The position numbers and the translations under genes are program-made. From JBAYFX01 sp041666965 (lineage in GTDB: Bacteria > Patescibacteriota > Microgenomatia > UBA12405), in contig JBAYFX010000004.1 in the NCBI GenBank assembly GCA_041666965.1, forward strand, positions 1 through 47,091: a DNA stretch of 47,091 nt, written 5' to 3'. The notes under the pieces are model-generated. The model did no database searches and had not been told where the DNA came from. It saw only the letters and a program-made list of their open reading frames with translations. This document shows positions 8,319 through 15,359 of the stretch, piece by piece. Each line of letters opens with the position of its first letter. The first letter of the stretch is position 1.

Positions 8319-10228
8319 GTAAATATTTTTTTCAATTTGGTATAGGTTTGCCACAATATAAAAAATTTTGAAGAACGGATATTTTTTAAATGAAATTCTA
8401 GTATTTTGATTTCATTTTTTGTGGCTTTTATATGTAGTTTGTTTTTATTTATATTTTTTATAAGTTGATTTTCAATTTTGACTTGAGCCATGTTTAGTAA
8501 TTTAATTTGTTTATTTTGGTTATTGTTAACTGAATTCAGCTCAAATAAATTGGTTTTTAGATTTTGAATTAAACTATCTTTTTCTCCGACTTGTTTGTTA
8601 AGTTGATATAAATTTAATAGATCGGTGCTTAGAGAGTAATAGCTACTAAGAATGGTATCAAGAATTACTTTAGGTTGTTTGTTAAGAAATAACACACCTA
8701 AACCAGAAGACTGAAGAAGACTAAAGCTGGGATGGTTTAGCTTTATATCTTCCCAAAATAGTTTAGCTCCGAAATCATATTTAGTTTCGTTTATTCCTTG
8801 GATAATTATAATTCCATTTGGACTAATTTTAGGCAGCCATGATTTAAAGGTAGACTTGATATGTGAAAGCGAATTAAATCCATCGACAAAAAGAAGATCA
8901 ATAGAATTGTTGGAAAATTTTGCGGGTATTTTGGAAAATTTAGTACTTAGTATGTGGATTTTCTCTTTTAATAAATGCTCTTTGAGGTCTTTAAGTTTGA
9001 ATGGGGTGTCATTTTTAATGTTTACTGCGGTTATGTTTATTGGGAAATTCCTGCTTTTGGCTGAAAGTGATGAACTTACAAGCGAAAGGAAAGTGTTTAT
9101 TCCAGTTCCTACAACAACTTTGGGTTTAATATTTATTATTAAGTCGTTTATAAAAGTAGCGGAATTTTGGGACAAGATGTCTTCTTTTAAAGTCGGATAA
9201 GTGTCTAAAAGATTGGACTCAAGTTCGTAGGTTTGCCAACCTATAGGTTTAGGGTTAAGGTGGTAAATAGTTTTTTTAGTGGTACTGAAGTTTGCGGAGA
9301 ACTTATTTAACGTGACTGATTTGAAAGTGGAGGGTGGTTTTAGGTTTGTTTCCATTAAATCATATATTTCGTTGTGAAAAGCGGAAAAATCATAAAAAAA
9401 ATATTTATTATGCTTACATACAATAACCTTACAATTTGACTGGAGAGCGCCCAGGTCTGCTGGGTTATTAGTGATTCCAGAGCTTTTTGATACAAGCCTA
9501 CCTGAACTTACGCCAATTAAAGTTTGGGTTTTGTTAACAATTAAACCGCGTACATAGCCTGAATCTAGTTTAAAGTGAATATCGTGGTCTTTCAAAATAG
9601 AGCTGGATGACGATTCACAGACATAAATATTGTCTTTGTTAACAGTTACGGTGTGAGGATGATAAATTTGTTTTTTAAGATATTTTGAATTAGTAATGTC
9701 ATAAATGTAGCCATTATTGGCTGAAGACCAGCGGTCACCGGTTTTTATACCAAAGGCGGAAACTAACAGATTGTTGTTGTAAATTAAAATTGAATTCAAG
9801 TGATGTGTGTCACTATTTCCTTCCGAATTGCGTGGTTTCCAAAATAATATACCAGTTGCTGAAACGGTACCATTTTCATAAACCTCGTGTTTGTATATAG
9901 AGTCACTGCTCGTGGAAACTATGTATAAATAGTTTTGATGGTAAACAAGCGAGTGAGGGTCGCCTAAATTTGATAGAAAGATTATTTTCAAGTTATTGGG
10001 ATTACTTTTATTTATACTAATAACCCCGGGAGACGGACCGGGGAATATGGCAAAAATGTGAGTTGGGCTTTGGCATAAACCGGTAATTCCATTAACTTCT
10101 AAATTTGATGGAAGAGGAATCCAGTAAAGTTTGTTACTATTTGTATCAAATAAACCTAAAGGTGAGTAACCGATTTTTGTTAACTCGGAATAATTCTTAG
10201 TGTTGCAAAAAGAAATTAGAAATTTCAT
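8315..10228 (-). CDS. Beta-propeller (DUF4915-like) fused to a SAM methyltransferase and C-terminal coiled coil
   Basis: Residues 1 to about 310 show repeated beta-strand blades and signature pieces I associate with the DUF4915/TIGR03032 family: a DTHHLNSILIYNNNLLVSAFG segment (in DUF4915 a CHLN motif), HPHTVTVNKDNIYVCES, and YVRGLIVNKTQTLIGVSSGR. Residues about 350-515 are a class I methyltransferase of the Methyltransf_24 type: KPKVVVGTGINTFLSLV, an NIKND acidic-strand equivalent, SIDLLFVDGFNSLSHIKS, and PNGIIIIQG. Residues about 540-637 are coiled coil ending in SSKFFILWQTYTKLKKIF. The role of DUF4915 is not known to me; a sugar-binding or scaffolding role is a guess. The gene overlaps its upstream neighbour by one base (TAATG) and its downstream neighbour by ATGA. 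Confidence 0.75.
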   Translation of the reverse strand: MKFLISFCNTKNYSELTKIGYSPLGLFDTNSNKLYWIPLPSNLEVNGITGLCQSPTHIFAIFPGPSPGVISINKSNPNNLKIIFLSNLGDPHSLVYHQNYLYIVSTSSDSIYKHEVYENGTVSATGILFWKPRNSEGNSDTHHLNSILIYNNNLLVSAFGIKTGDRWSSANNGYIYDITNSKYLKKQIYHPHTVTVNKDNIYVCESSSSSILKDHDIHFKLDSGYVRGLIVNKTQTLIGVSSGRLVSKSSGITNNPADLGALQSNCKVIVCKHNKYFFYDFSAFHNEIYDLMETNLKPPSTFKSVTLNKFSANFSTTKKTIYHLNPKPIGWQTYELESNLLDTYPTLKEDILSQNSATFINDLIINIKPKVVVGTGINTFLSLVSSSLSAKSRNFPINITAVNIKNDTPFKLKDLKEHLLKEKIHILSTKFSKIPAKFSNNSIDLLFVDGFNSLSHIKSTFKSWLPKISPNGIIIIQGINETKYDFGAKLFWEDIKLNHPSFSLLQSSGLGVLFLNKQPKVILDTILSSYYSLSTDLLNLYQLNKQVGEKDSLIQNLKTNLFELNSVNNNQNKQIKLLNMAQVKIENQLIKNINKNKLHIKATKNEIKILEFHLKNIRSSKFFILWQTYTKLKKIFT

Positions 10229-12144
10229 TATTTTAAGGACTTAGACATGAAATAGCCGGTGTGAAGTGTGCCGTCAGAAAAAAACATAGAGTCTTTTTTA
10301 GTAATAATAAATGAATTTTTAAAATAAGATTGAATAGCTCTTGTTTGGGTATTGCTTACAAACAAGTTACATCTAGATATTTCAGAGGTTTTAAGAAGTT
10401 TTAAAAGCTCTGAAATTAGTTTGTCAGAAATTCCAATACCGCGAAATTTGGGTAAGATATAAAACTGACATCCAGTGGCGGTGTTAGTAGATAAATCAGT
10501 TTCATTTTGAACAGCACCTAGCATGCCCACCAGTTCATTTTTATAAGAAGCAAAAACCATCCAACCGTTTTTGTTTAAATAGCTTTGAAGGCGGTTTTGC
10601 CACTCGGAATCTGGTAGTAATGATTCTGATTCCAATGTATCAGCGAAAGCCTGGGGACTTTCTTTTAATGCTGACAGCCTAAGAGTCTTGTATTTTTCCC
10701 AATCGGAAACAGGTAAGGAAGATGAATACTTTATAAAAGGAGAATAAACAGTTTTTTTGTAAATAATTTTTGGAAGGGAGATAACTTTTTTATAAATCGT
10801 AAATATTTTCCATAGTTTGGAAGCGTGAATTTTAAGTAACTGATGTTCTTTTTCTTGAAGTTCAGTTTTTAAAACTTGCAACTGATTTTGCTTAATGGGA
10901 GATTTTTGAAGAATAACTAAACCAGGCCATAGAGGTAACCGAAAAGACTCAAATACACCATTTTTCAAAATCACTTCTTCGTAGTATTTTTTTACCCCAA
11001 AAGTATATCCATTATTGTTTTCGTCTACTAAAGCATCGTGGAAAACAATTGTGCCACTTTCAGACAAAAGTGGTGAAAAAGCCTCAAAATCGTACTTAAA
11101 ACCATCGTAAGTGTGGTTTGCGTCAATGTAAAGCAGGTCAATAAGAGGTAGACCGTTTTGTCTTAAAAAATCAAAATATTCTGATGTTTTTTGAACAAAC
11201 AACGTAATTATATTTGTAACACCAAACTTGTCGAATTGTTGTTTGACTTGTTTTTTAATTTTCCAGAACCCTTCTCCTCCGCTGGCTACATCTTTACCTT
11301 CTTTGGTATCAGAGTAAGCTGCATCAATAAATGATAATTTTCCGTGGTTATTATCTTTTAGACCTAAAGCAAAACAAATAGGAGCAAATCCTTTTAGGGA
11401 GCCAAAAGCAACTACGTTGGATGGTCTTAGCGCACGAACTAAAGAATAATAGATAAACCCAAATCCAAGATTAAAGTTTTCAATAGATTGACCTTGGGCT
11501 GCTGGTACGGTGTCGATTAGAAGGTCGGCAATAGAAGAAGAATTTAATGAAAAAGGAACAACTGTCTTTTCAAAAACAGACAGTTTTCTTTTAGAGGCAA
11601 TACCACCAAAGGAATTTTTACATTTTTTAGTAATATTAAACTGATATTCAGTATCTAAAACTTTTCTATAAAAAGTTAAAGACTCGAGGAAACTTTTAAG
11701 TTCTAAATAACTTGATTCATAGTTTAAAGCTGCTTCAATTATTACCAGACGTGGTTGATGTTTTAATATTAACTTAGTTGAGGTAGCTTTTTCGGTTGAT
11801 GACTCTGCGGGATGCTCGCCGGGAGCAATGCCGAGGTGAATTATTACATCAAAGAAGTCATTCGAAATATAATCTTTATCATCAGCAAGTAAGAAAACAC
11901 TATGTTTTGACTCATATTTAGATTTGCAGTAACTGATCGCCATCGGGTTAATGTCAAAACCGGTGACAAAATTATTAAGCTTAGAAATTAGATAGGAAGA
12001 AAGTGGTGAAAACCCACAATTAACGTCCAAGACTCGCTCATTTTTTAAAAAAATTGGTTTAAGTATGGATACTAGTTTTTTTGTTCTATCGTTATTTTCG
12101 GGTATTAGGTAGTCCCAAACATAATCTTGCGAATTTGTAGGCAT
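10228..12144 (-). CDS. Tri-modular enzyme: two SAM methyltransferase domains plus GNAT acetyltransferase
   Basis: The 638 residues contain three modules. Near residues 25-170 is a class I methyltransferase (VLDVNCGFSPLSSYLISKL, FVTGFDINP, FFDVIIHLGIAPGEHP). Near 205-400 is a second, of the Methyltransf_24 type (VVAFGSLKGFAPICFALGL, LSFIDAAYSD, LIDLLYIDANHTYDGFKYD, SGTIVFHDAL). A coiled-coil linker ends in HASKLWKIFTIYKK. The last 150 or so residues are a GNAT N-acetyltransferase (WEKYKTLRLSALKESPQAF, then the acetyl-CoA loop CQFYILPKFRGIGISDKLIS). It may methylate and acetylate a sugar, but the substrate is unknown. A TTG at 12162 is possible. I prefer ATG 12144 because a TATACT hexamer lies exactly 6 nt before it. 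This is the first gene of the five-gene operon. Confidence 0.82.
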   Translation of the reverse strand: MPTNSQDYVWDYLIPENNDRTKKLVSILKPIFLKNERVLDVNCGFSPLSSYLISKLNNFVTGFDINPMAISYCKSKYESKHSVFLLADDKDYISNDFFDVIIHLGIAPGEHPAESSTEKATSTKLILKHQPRLVIIEAALNYESSYLELKSFLESLTFYRKVLDTEYQFNITKKCKNSFGGIASKRKLSVFEKTVVPFSLNSSSIADLLIDTVPAAQGQSIENFNLGFGFIYYSLVRALRPSNVVAFGSLKGFAPICFALGLKDNNHGKLSFIDAAYSDTKEGKDVASGGEGFWKIKKQVKQQFDKFGVTNIITLFVQKTSEYFDFLRQNGLPLIDLLYIDANHTYDGFKYDFEAFSPLLSESGTIVFHDALVDENNNGYTFGVKKYYEEVILKNGVFESFRLPLWPGLVILQKSPIKQNQLQVLKTELQEKEHQLLKIHASKLWKIFTIYKKVISLPKIIYKKTVYSPFIKYSSSLPVSDWEKYKTLRLSALKESPQAFADTLESESLLPDSEWQNRLQSYLNKNGWMVFASYKNELVGMLGAVQNETDLSTNTATGCQFYILPKFRGIGISDKLISELLKLLKTSEISRCNLFVSNTQTRAIQSYFKNSFIITKKDSMFFSDGTLHTGYFMSKSLK

Positions 12145-12150
12145 TGTTGA

Positions 12151-12156
12151 AGTATA
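12151..12156 (-). promoter_or_regulatory. -10-like hexamer TATACT for the fused-enzyme operon
   Basis: TATACT on the minus strand with a 6 nt gap (TCAACA) before the ATG at 12144. It is the only promoter-like sequence I see for the five overlapping genes down to 2319. If used, the mRNA would start at or next to the start codon. Confidence 0.55.
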
Positions 12157-12211
12157 AAACAAAGGAGGTATTCTTACTACACTTCGAAGTATTGTTGTTG
12201 TTTGAAGACTT

Positions 12212-12217
12212 TATAAT
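12212..12217 (+). promoter_or_regulatory. -10 hexamer TATAAT, leaderless start for the HAD-like gene
   Basis: A perfect TATAAT lies 5 nt before the ATG at 12223. Transcription would begin at about the A of the start codon. A weak TTGTTG lies upstream with a short spacer. Confidence 0.6.
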
Positions 12218-12222
12218 ATGTA

Positions 12223-12978
12223 ATGAAAATAATGGAAACGCTAAACAAATTTGGATTTATAGCTAGGGGAAGAGCCAAAAGAAATATATTGGAATTTTGG
12301 GAGATGGGTGTAAGTGCTAGGATAGTTGGCCAAGGAGAACCAAAGAGATACTTAAGTGGAATATTTAAAAATACTTTGTTGGGACTGAATTTGAACGAAT
12401 CAGTGGAGCTAGAGCGCGGTGATAGTAAGAAAGAAGTGGAACTGTTTAGAAAATATGAGAAGAATAAGGTAAAACCCAAAATATTGTTAGTTATCGATAT
12501 GGACGGAGTAGTAGATTACCCGATTGCGGATTTATTTAAAGGCAAAGATTTTAATAAGTTAGGGATACCAGATGAGCATGAAATAAATTTACTGCTAAAA
12601 CTGGCAGAGGCGGGAGTGCCGGTTTATTTGTGGACAAGTAGATTTCAAATTGAGGATCAGAAAGGGTGGTGGTCGGACTTAAAAGAGAGAGTAGCGGGTT
12701 GGTTTACTAAGGGTAAGGGGTCGGCTTTTCCGTTTATCGACCCGGAAATGGAGACAGAACTTAATTGGGAAAGTGGGGGAAATCTAAAACTATGGGCGGG
12801 GAAAAATAGAGAAGATAGAAACTTAGAGACAATTATGAATCAACATAAAGATGTTGATTATTGGTATTACATTGGGTCTAGCCCAACAGATGACGGAATA
12901 GTAAGAGAGTTTTTAACTAAATATCCTAAAGAAAAGAAGAGGATGATGTATATTCGGATACCACAACTGTTTTTGTAG
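12223..12978 (+). CDS. HAD-superfamily-like hydrolase
   Basis: 251 residues. Residues 1-85 are a basic, mostly helical region of no recognised family. From residue 86 the chain shows HAD motifs: KILLVIDMDGVVDYP (motif I, Asp 92 as likely nucleophile and Asp 94), VYLWTSRF (motif II, Thr/Ser near 138-139), a possible motif III Lys in NLKLWAGK, and YYIGSSPTDDGIVREFL (motif IV, Asp 223/224). This suggests a phosphatase or phosphotransferase with a small cap; the substrate is unknown. It is a single gene on the plus strand between the fused-enzyme operon and a repeat cluster. A perfect TATAAT lies 5 nt before this ATG, which supports it over the in-frame ATG at 12232. Confidence 0.68.
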   Translation: MKIMETLNKFGFIARGRAKRNILEFWEMGVSARIVGQGEPKRYLSGIFKNTLLGLNLNESVELERGDSKKEVELFRKYEKNKVKPKILLVIDMDGVVDYPIADLFKGKDFNKLGIPDEHEINLLLKLAEAGVPVYLWTSRFQIEDQKGWWSDLKERVAGWFTKGKGSAFPFIDPEMETELNWESGGNLKLWAGKNREDRNLETIMNQHKDVDYWYYIGSSPTDDGIVREFLTKYPKEKKRMMYIRIPQLFL

Positions 12979-12982
12979 GAAA

Positions 12983-13022
12983 GAGATTGCTTCCCCCGAA
13001 AGCTTTCGGGATCGCAATGACG
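12983..13022. repeat. Palindromic interspersed repeat, attgc/gcaat type
   Basis: The element has outer arms GAGATTGC and GCAATGACG around a perfect 16 bp palindrome CCCGAAAGCTTTCGGG (12995-13010). It lies just after the HAD-like gene and belongs to the same family as the copy inside the coding sequence at 13813-13850. It can form a strong hairpin and may act as a bidirectional terminator between the convergent genes. Confidence 0.8.
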
Positions 13023-13030
13023 GTTTGATG

Positions 13031-13068
13031 AGATACTTCGTCCGAAAGCTTTCGGACTCAGAATGACG
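13031..13068. repeat. Palindromic interspersed repeat, second subtype
   Basis: GAGATACTTCG, then a perfect 16 bp palindrome TCCGAAAGCTTTCGGA (13041-13056), then CTCAGAATGACG. The 14 bp core CCGAAAGCTTTCGG is identical to the core of the element at 12983-13022, but the outer arms belong to the other subtype, seen again at 16502-16530. A further tail-like AGGATGAC (13073-13080) runs into the stop codon of the downstream GT2 gene. Confidence 0.78.
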
Positions 13069-13079
13069 AAGAAGGATGA

Positions 13080-14054
13080 CTAGGAAGAGGAATAGGGTGG
13101 TGAACTTAAGGCGCGGAGGGTAAGGGAAAACACCTTAATTAGTGTTTGGGGTATTTCAAGAAAAGGGGTGGATTTAATTAGACCTGAAAGATTTCTGAGG
13201 CGTTCAATAAAAATGGCAGGAAAATTTTGAAGAATTTCTTTAAGAGAGTAATTTTTAGCTATAAGTAAAATCCAGTTTTTAAAATCGTGCTGATGGCGGA
13301 AATTGCCCATTTTCGAAGAGGTACCACCACCCAGGTGGTGGGAAATGGCAGTGGGGACAAAGAGGGTTTTGAAACCGGATTTGGCAAGGCGGTAGGCCAG
13401 ATCTACATCTTCTTCGTAGGCAAAGAAACGCTCGTCGAAGAGTCCGACTTTTAAGAGTGTTGGTTTATGATAAACAACAATCGAGGCAGAGGCGCCCCAG
13501 ATTAGATAATTAGTACGTTGGTGCGCTGGTGCGCTAGTGCGCAGGTAAGGGAGACTGTTGTCCAAGTTTTGAGCTTTACCGTAAGGGTAAAACTTAAGTC
13601 CCCTACTCTCGACTTTGGTGCCATCCTTGTTTAGGACTAAACCAAAGAAGGTGGTGATTTTTGGATCTTTGTTTTGTCGAATAGTGGTTACTATTTCTTT
13701 AAACCAGGATTTGTGGACGGTAAGATCGTTATTGCAAACGCAAACGTGGTCGAATTTGGAGGCTTCAATTCCCCTGTTAACGGCGTAAGCGAAGCCGGTA
13801 TTGGTGGGAAGAGAGATTGCCACACCCGCTGCTGCGGGTTCGCAATGACGTTGAATAGAACTTGACATGAAGGAATTGAATAAAGAGATGGAGTCGTCGG
13901 AGGAAGCGTTGTCTACCAGAATAATTTCAAAGTGAGTTGTAGGACAAAGGGAAATTGAGGTTAAAAGTGAATTTAGACAAGACTCAAGAAAATGAGCGCC
14001 ATTGTAGTTCGGAATGACGATTGAGATGCCTTTAGGTTGTAATTTTAGGTTCAT
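13080..14054 (-). CDS. GT2 glycosyltransferase (rhamnosyltransferase-like) with a repeat inserted in frame
   Basis: 324 residues of the GT2 rhamnosyltransferase-like type. ISIVIPNYNGAHFLE is the first strand, IILVDNASSDDS the nucleotide-binding acidic strand, VCNNDLTV near 105-112 the DxD equivalent, and YEEDVDLAYRLAKSGFKTL the acceptor-side ED motif. Between DNASSDDS and PTNTGFAYAVNRG, residues about 69-81 read RHCEPAAAGVAIS, which is the translation of a palindromic repeat (13813-13850). A second low-complexity insertion, LRTSAPAHQRT, comes from an octamer repeat (13519-13542). Both sit in likely surface loops, so the enzyme may still work. GTG 14075 and ATG 14072 are possible starts. I chose ATG 14054 because TATTAT lies 6 nt before it. 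Confidence 0.85.
   Translation of the reverse strand: MNLKLQPKGISIVIPNYNGAHFLESCLNSLLTSISLCPTTHFEIILVDNASSDDSISLFNSFMSSSIQRHCEPAAAGVAISLPTNTGFAYAVNRGIEASKFDHVCVCNNDLTVHKSWFKEIVTTIRQNKDPKITTFFGLVLNKDGTKVESRGLKFYPYGKAQNLDNSLPYLRTSAPAHQRTNYLIWGASASIVVYHKPTLLKVGLFDERFFAYEEDVDLAYRLAKSGFKTLFVPTAISHHLGGGTSSKMGNFRHQHDFKNWILLIAKNYSLKEILQNFPAIFIERLRNLSGLIKSTPFLEIPQTLIKVFSLTLRALSSPPYSSS
13519..13542. repeat. Octamer tandem repeat inside the GT2 gene
   Basis: Three direct 8 bp units (TGGTGCGC, TGGTGCGC, TAGTGCGC). On the coding strand 24 bp keeps the frame and gives a SAPAHQR-type peptide. The same octamer recurs inside the radical SAM gene at 29896-29932. Confidence 0.85.
13813..13850. repeat. Palindromic repeat inserted in frame in the GT2 coding sequence
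   Basis: 38 bp with the same outer arms as the intergenic copy (GAGATTGC and CGCAATGACG) around an ACCCGC-TGCT-GCGGGT hairpin. Read on the minus strand it is fully open and encodes HCEPAAAGVAIS. Confidence 0.85.
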
Positions 14055-14060
14055 TGAGCT

Positions 14061-14066
14061 ATAATA
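14061..14066 (-). promoter_or_regulatory. -10-like hexamer TATTAT for the GT2 gene
   Basis: TATTAT (5 of 6 matches to TATAAT) lies 6 nt before the ATG at 14054, inside the longer possible reading frame. It decides the start I chose. Confidence 0.45.
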
Positions 14067-14078
14067 TTTCATCACGAT

Positions 14079-14129
14079 GACTGGATAGGCCTAAGGATTC
14101 GTCCGACCGCTAATGCCAGTCTTTTTTTT
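14079..14129. other. Short hairpin with a T run between the GT2 and NYN genes
   Basis: GACTGG (14079-14084) pairs with CCAGTC (14116-14121) around an imperfect inner stem. Eight T follow on the plus strand, overlapping the NYN stop. The polarity suits a plus-strand terminator, but both flanking genes are on the minus strand, so its role is unclear. Confidence 0.3.
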
Positions 14130-14607
14130 AAGTTTTAATAACACTGTTTTTAATCCAGTCAGCCTGAATTATGTAACCTGAGTAAGGCTTATAAAGCTTT
14201 GAGTAGAATTTGTTTGGAGTAAGTAGATGAAGTAGTTTATTTTTTTGGGCTAAATATTCAACTAAACAAAAAAAGTCACCATCTCCAGAAACGATTATAG
14301 CTTTTGAAAACTTTTCGAATTCAATCATGGTGTGAAGAACTAGTTCTGCGTCTACATTACCTTTAACGACACCGCCTGGTAGTTCCATGGTCGGTTTAAA
14401 TACTACGATAAACCCAGATTTCTGTAATTGAGTATAAAGCTGTTGATTGCCTGGTTTAAACCCAATAAAGAGATACGCGTTGACAACGTTGTACTTATTC
14501 TTTAAATATTGGCGAAATTTACGCCAATCTAAGCTCCAGCCCTGACTTTTAACCCCAAGATTAAGGTTTTGACTATCGATGAATGCGTAAATTGGTTTTG
14601 AGGTCAT
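14128..14607 (-). CDS. NYN (LabA/DUF88) PIN-like nuclease-domain protein
   Basis: 159 residues, a complete NYN domain: KPIYAFIDSQNLNLGVKSQG at the N-terminus with the first catalytic Asp and the Asn, an internal KGNVDAELVLHTM with the second acidic site, and AIIVSGDGDFFCLVEYLAQ with the third acidic cluster. This is the LabA/DUF88 arrangement of a small metal-dependent RNase-like fold. The start is the ATG at 14607, which overlaps the stop of the Wzt gene as ATGA. A longer frame to 14706 would lie wholly within the Wzt gene and has no domain character. Co-translation with a glycan exporter ATPase is unusual; RNA processing of the operon transcript is one possible role, but nothing in the sequence shows the target. 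Confidence 0.85.
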   Translation of the reverse strand: MTSKPIYAFIDSQNLNLGVKSQGWSLDWRKFRQYLKNKYNVVNAYLFIGFKPGNQQLYTQLQKSGFIVVFKPTMELPGGVVKGNVDAELVLHTMIEFEKFSKAIIVSGDGDFFCLVEYLAQKNKLLHLLTPNKFYSKLYKPYSGYIIQADWIKNSVIKT

Positions 14608-15347
14608 GAGGCGTTTTGGGAGGCTAGATATTGGTCGCAGGCGGCGGTGGGAGGAGTGGTGTCGGCTACTAGACGGCCATGGTTGATGTAAATGGCCCGA
14701 GTACAAAAGGACTTGATGGCTTCAAGGGAATGAGAAACAAAAAGTATGGTGACACCATTCTTTTTAAACTCATCCATGCGCTTAAAACACTTTTCTTGGA
14801 AGGCGGTATCCCCTACTGCCAGAATTTCATCGACAATTAGAATTTCGGGGTCAACGTGAACGGCGACGGCAAAAGCCAGGCGCATGTACATGCCGGAACT
14901 GTAGTGTTTGATGGGTTGGTCTATAAATTCCCAAAGTTCGGCAAAATCGACAATTTGTTTAAAATAGCCATCGATTTCTTTTTTGCTTAGCCCAAGAATT
15001 GCTCCGTTTAAATAGACGTTTTCCCGGCCGGAGAGTTCGGGGTGAAAACCAGCGCCAAGTTCGATTAGTGGTGAGACTTTACCTTTGACTCGGACCTTGC
15101 CGGTAGTGGGAGACATAACGCCGGCAATAAATTTGAGAATGGTGGACTTGCCCGATCCATTGGGGCCAATAATACCCACAGTTTCACCGGGGTTAATGGA
15201 AAAAGTTAAATCGGAGAGCGCAGTAAAGGCATCGTGGGTTTTTTCACCCATAAAAAGAGCCGGAAGAAACTCTTTGAAAGTTTTTTGAGAGGTAAGAGTA
15301 AAGTTTTTAGTGACTGAGTGGAATTCAATTATTGGCTTGGTGCTCAC
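14604..15347 (-). CDS. wzt: Polysaccharide ABC exporter ATPase (Wzt/TagH-like)
   Basis: 247 residues. Walker A GPNGSGKST is at 61-69, the Q-loop region is followed by the LGAGFHPELSGRENVYLNG segment typical of Wzt/TagH/RfbE exporters, the ABC signature YSSGMYMRLAFA is near 149, Walker B ILIVDEILAVGD near 169-180, and the H-loop in FVSHSLEAI. It powers export of lipid-linked polysaccharide with the Wzm permease encoded upstream. It stops after the nucleotide-binding domain and lacks the C-terminal carbohydrate-binding domain found in Wzt proteins that recognise a terminal modification. The start is GTG (15347); TAGAAT lies 6 nt before it, and the nearby upstream ATG is out of frame. Confidence 0.93.
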   Translation of the reverse strand: MSTKPIIEFHSVTKNFTLTSQKTFKEFLPALFMGEKTHDAFTALSDLTFSINPGETVGIIGPNGSGKSTILKFIAGVMSPTTGKVRVKGKVSPLIELGAGFHPELSGRENVYLNGAILGLSKKEIDGYFKQIVDFAELWEFIDQPIKHYSSGMYMRLAFAVAVHVDPEILIVDEILAVGDTAFQEKCFKRMDEFKKNGVTILFVSHSLEAIKSFCTRAIYINHGRLVADTTPPTAACDQYLASQNAS

Positions 15348-15353
15348 TTCATT

Positions 15354-15359
15354 ATTCTA
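15354..15359 (-). promoter_or_regulatory. -10-like hexamer TAGAAT for wzt
   Basis: TAGAAT with a 6 nt gap (AATGAA) before the GTG start at 15347. It supports both the GTG start and separate transcription of wzt from wzm. Confidence 0.55.

Noticed and set aside
12161..12170. AAAGGAGGTA, a strong Shine-Dalgarno-like sequence on the plus strand
   Set aside because: No start codon lies at a suitable distance; the next ATG is 53 bp away and has its own TATAAT. On the minus strand it lies 5' of the preferred start and reads as an anti-SD sequence. Probably chance.
12983..13056. Two similar palindromes side by side, considered as a CRISPR array
   Set aside because: Only two units, with arms of different subtypes, no regular spacers and no cas genes.
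14079..14129. Rho-independent terminator
   Set aside because: The T run follows the stem only on the plus strand, but no plus-strand gene precedes it. Kept only as a structure of unclear role.
14608..14706. N-terminal extension of the NYN gene
   Set aside because: It lies wholly inside wzt in another frame and is Ser/His/Pro/Arg-rich without a domain; the ATGA overlap at 14607 is a better start.
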